Part shown: positions 62,424-64,000 of the stretch, piece by piece
Position numbering within the stretch: position 1 is the stretch's first letter
Layout of the letters: the number at the start of each line of letters is the position of its first letter
Origin: Sphingopyxis sp. JAI108
GTDB lineage: Bacteria; Pseudomonadota; Alphaproteobacteria; Sphingomonadales; Sphingomonadaceae
Direction of reading: 5' to 3'
Length of the DNA: 64,000 bases
Assembly (NCBI RefSeq): GCF_013410105.1
Contig: NZ_JACCCJ010000001.1
Coordinates: 1,736,001-1,800,000 of the forward strand
The notes under the pieces: generated by a model
Told to the model about the DNA's origin: nothing
Seen by the model: only the letters and a program-made list of their open reading frames with translations
Databases searched by the model: none
Made by a program: the position numbers and the translations under genes

Positions 62424-62927
62424 GTGTCCGATAAAAACCAGAATCTCCAAGATATTTTCCTCAACGCCCTTCGCAAGAGCAAAACCCCGGTGACCATGTT
62501 CCTGGTCAAGGGTGTCAAGCTGCAGGGCATCATCACCTGGTTCGACAATTTCTCATTGCTCCTCCGCCGCGACGGGCAGTCGCAGCTGGTGTATAAGCAT
62601 GCGATCTCGACCGTGATGCCGTCGCATGATTTCGACTTGTCGCTGCTCGGCGACAATCTGCGCGACGCGCCGGCGAGCAAGGGCAAGGCGTTGCAGGACG
62701 TTTTCCTGAACGCGGTTCGCCGGTCGGACGAATCGGTCACGATGTTCCTCGTCAACGGCGTGATGCTGCAGGGCGATATCGTCGCGTTCGACCTGTTCTG
62801 CATGTTGCTCGAGCGCGAGCGGCAGGTGCAGCTTGTCTACAAGCACGCGATTTCGACCGTTCAGCCGAACGGGCCGATCAACCTGACCGACAATGGCGAG
62901 GGTGACGGCGAAGCGGACGACACCTGA
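62424..62927 (+). CDS. hfq: Tandem-core Hfq (two Sm domains in one chain)
   Basis: The 167-residue protein holds two complete Hfq cores. Core 1 (residues 8-66): [30 protein letters not shown]. Core 2 (residues 90-148): [31 protein letters not shown] linker of about 23 residues joins them and an acidic tail ([12 protein letters not shown]) ends the chain. Typical Hfq has one core of about 65-70 residues in a 75-100-residue protein and forms a hexamer; three such tandem chains could build the same ring. Hfq pairs small RNAs with messages. The start is a GTG with AGGAGG five bases upstream. Double-core Hfq has been noted before in this group, as I recall. Confidence 0.95.
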   Translation: MSDKNQNLQDIFLNALRKSKTPVTMFLVKGVKLQGIITWFDNFSLLLRRDGQSQLVYKHAISTVMPSHDFDLSLLGDNLRDAPASKGKALQDVFLNAVRRSDESVTMFLVNGVMLQGDIVAFDLFCMLLERERQVQLVYKHAISTVQPNGPINLTDNGEGDGEADDT

Positions 62928-64000
62928 TCGACCCGATAATCGACAATGAAGACGAGGTAACGCGCGGCGCACCCGCGCTTGTCATCGTGCCCGAATGGCA
63001 TAGCCAGCGGCTTGCGCGCGACCTTGACGCTCGCGCTGAGGAGGCGAAGGGACTCGCGCTTGCGATCGGGCTCGATGTCGTCGCCGTCCACACGTTGCGC
63101 CTGCGGCAGACGCGGGCGGCGACCCTTCTCGGCGTCGGCCAGATCGACGCGATCGCGCCCGACATCGCCGCGAAGGGCGTCCAGCTGGTCGTTGTCGATG
63201 CGGCGCTCACGCCGATCCAGCAGCGCAATCTCGAAACGGCGTTCGGTACGAAGGTGATCGACCGCACCGGGTTGATCCTCGAAATCTTCGGTGAGCGCGC
63301 TGCGACGGCTGAGGGGCGTTTGCAAGTCGAGCTCGCGCATCTCGATTATCAGGCAGGGCGCCTCGTTCGTAGCTGGACGCATCTCGAGCGTCAGCGCGGC
63401 GGCTTCGGATTCCTCGGCGGCCCCGGGGAAACGCAGATCGAAGCCGACCGGCGGATGATCCGCAATCGGATGGCGCGGATTCGGCGCAGCCTCGAGGATG
63501 CGCGCCGCACGCGCCAACTGCAACGGTCGAAGCGCCAGCGCGCGCCATGGCCCGTCATTGCGCTCGTCGGCTATACAAACGCCGGAAAATCGACTTTCTT
63601 CAACAGGTTGACGGGGAGTGACGTCATGGCGGAAGATATGCTTTTCGCCACGCTCGATCCGACGATGCGCGAAATCCGGTTGCCCGGCATCGACAAGGCG
63701 ATCCTGTCCGACACCGTGGGTTTCGTGTCCGATCTGCCGACCGAACTCGTCGCCGCCTTCCGTGCGACGCTGGAAGAGGTCACGACCGCCGATCTGATCG
63801 TCCATGTGCGCGATATCGTGCATCCCGACAGCGAGGCGCAATATGAGGATGTGCGCGCGATTCTGAATTCGCTCGGCGCCAACGGTCCGCAGGATGGCGC
63901 GGAGGGGGATGCTCCGGCGGCGATCCCCCAGATCGAAATATGGAACAAGATGGACACCGCGGACGTCGATCGCCGCGCGACGATCGAAGAAATGGCGGCG
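62924..64000 (+). CDS. hflX: GTPase HflX, partial (runs off the right edge)
   Basis: The frame reads [53 protein letters not shown], then the G domain: GYTNAGKST (P-loop), DTVGF (G3) and NKMD (G4). HflX splits stalled ribosomes after stress. No ATG, GTG or TTG precedes the conserved N-terminus after the upstream in-frame stop at 62903. The best candidate is a CTG at 62924 overlapping the hfq TGA; the first ordinary start is a GTG at 62987, inside the conserved part. The C-terminus lies beyond the window. Confidence 0.88.
   Translation, partial: MIDPIIDNEDEVTRGAPALVIVPEWHSQRLARDLDARAEEAKGLALAIGLDVVAVHTLRLRQTRAATLLGVGQIDAIAPDIAAKGVQLVVVDAALTPIQQRNLETAFGTKVIDRTGLILEIFGERAATAEGRLQVELAHLDYQAGRLVRSWTHLERQRGGFGFLGGPGETQIEADRRMIRNRMARIRRSLEDARRTRQLQRSKRQRAPWPVIALVGYTNAGKSTFFNRLTGSDVMAEDMLFATLDPTMREIRLPGIDKAILSDTVGFVSDLPTELVAAFRATLEEVTTADLIVHVRDIVHPDSEAQYEDVRAILNSLGANGPQDGAEGDAPAAIPQIEIWNKMDTADVDRRATIEEMAA

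Noticed and set aside
1-64000. CRISPR array, insertion sequence, prophage or replication origin
   Set aside because: I saw no spaced direct repeats, no transposase or phage genes, and no dnaA-box cluster; only small palindromes were found.

Overview
The window reads as chromosomal DNA of a high-GC alphaproteobacterium of the order Sphingomonadales; Sphingopyxis is my best guess from gene content and order, not a proven assignment. Supporting signs are the dusB-ntrB-ntrC-ntrY-ntrX-hfq-hflX block, a trpF-trpB-trpA-accD-folC block, an F0-only ATP synthase operon (atpI-B-E-F'-F), ispDF fused in one gene, a SapC-family protein, and an hfq gene that encodes two Sm cores in one chain. Genes are packed tightly, with no gap above about 215 bases. 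I see no insertion sequence, prophage, CRISPR array or rRNA. One tRNA gene, tRNA-Ala(CGC), is present.

Layout. 1-2.7 kb: a metallo-beta-lactamase-fold protein open at the left edge, coupled to a DUF2235 (Tle1-like) hydrolase, then a small Ala-rich lipoprotein. 2.8-16.7 kb: M28 peptidase, ettA, a thioesterase, an alpha/beta hydrolase-cysK-sleB operon, an MFS transporter, a DUF885 lipoprotein peptidase, rsmB, a small SDHAF4/DUF1674 gene, sapC and a D-2-hydroxyacid dehydrogenase-like flavoprotein. 16.8-30.9 kb: a conserved hypothetical, a DEAD-box helicase, an NADP-dependent oxidoreductase, tRNA-Ala, an acyl-CoA dehydrogenase, an Asp/Asn beta-hydroxylase-like protein, a DUF4349 lipoprotein, uvrD/pcrA, a DUF2520 protein, rlpA, an MHS-type MFS, rsmD, an rRNA pseudouridine synthase and a receiver-only response regulator. 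31-42.5 kb: ampG, folC, accD, trpA, trpB, trpF, pyrF, a LapA-like membrane protein, purB, two tandem secreted paralogs (one with EF-hands), rnk and radC. 42.6-49.2 kb: the ydbH-ynbE-ydbL envelope operon and the ATP synthase F0 operon. 49.3-54.9 kb: a lower-GC DUF2750 gene bracketed by repeat-like motifs, a ClC channel, a beta-carbonic anhydrase, lipA, a COQ10/RatA-like protein, pncC and ispDF. 55-64 kb: dusB, the NtrBC and NtrYX two-component systems, tandem-core hfq, and hflX running off the right edge.

How genes work together. Many operons use 4-base stop/start overlaps (ATGA or GTGA), which indicates translational coupling: trpF-trpB-trpA-accD, dusB-ntrB-ntrC, ydbH-ynbE, lapA-pyrF, the hydrolase-cysK pair, and the DUF2235-MBL pair. 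The hfq-hflX junction shows CTGA at the same place, and hflX has no ordinary start codon in a sensible position. Several start codons were moved from the longest reading frame, using Shine-Dalgarno sequences, family N-termini or a neighbouring tRNA.

The observations most worth following are the two-core Hfq with its two cores differing at RNA-binding positions, the MBL/DUF2235 pair, an NtrX lacking the GAFTGA loop, the twin secreted proteins sharing an identical leader, and a set of intergenic palindromes that look like dispersed repeats. I did not find a clear-cut new multi-gene system. The left-edge pair is the best candidate, but it is truncated here.
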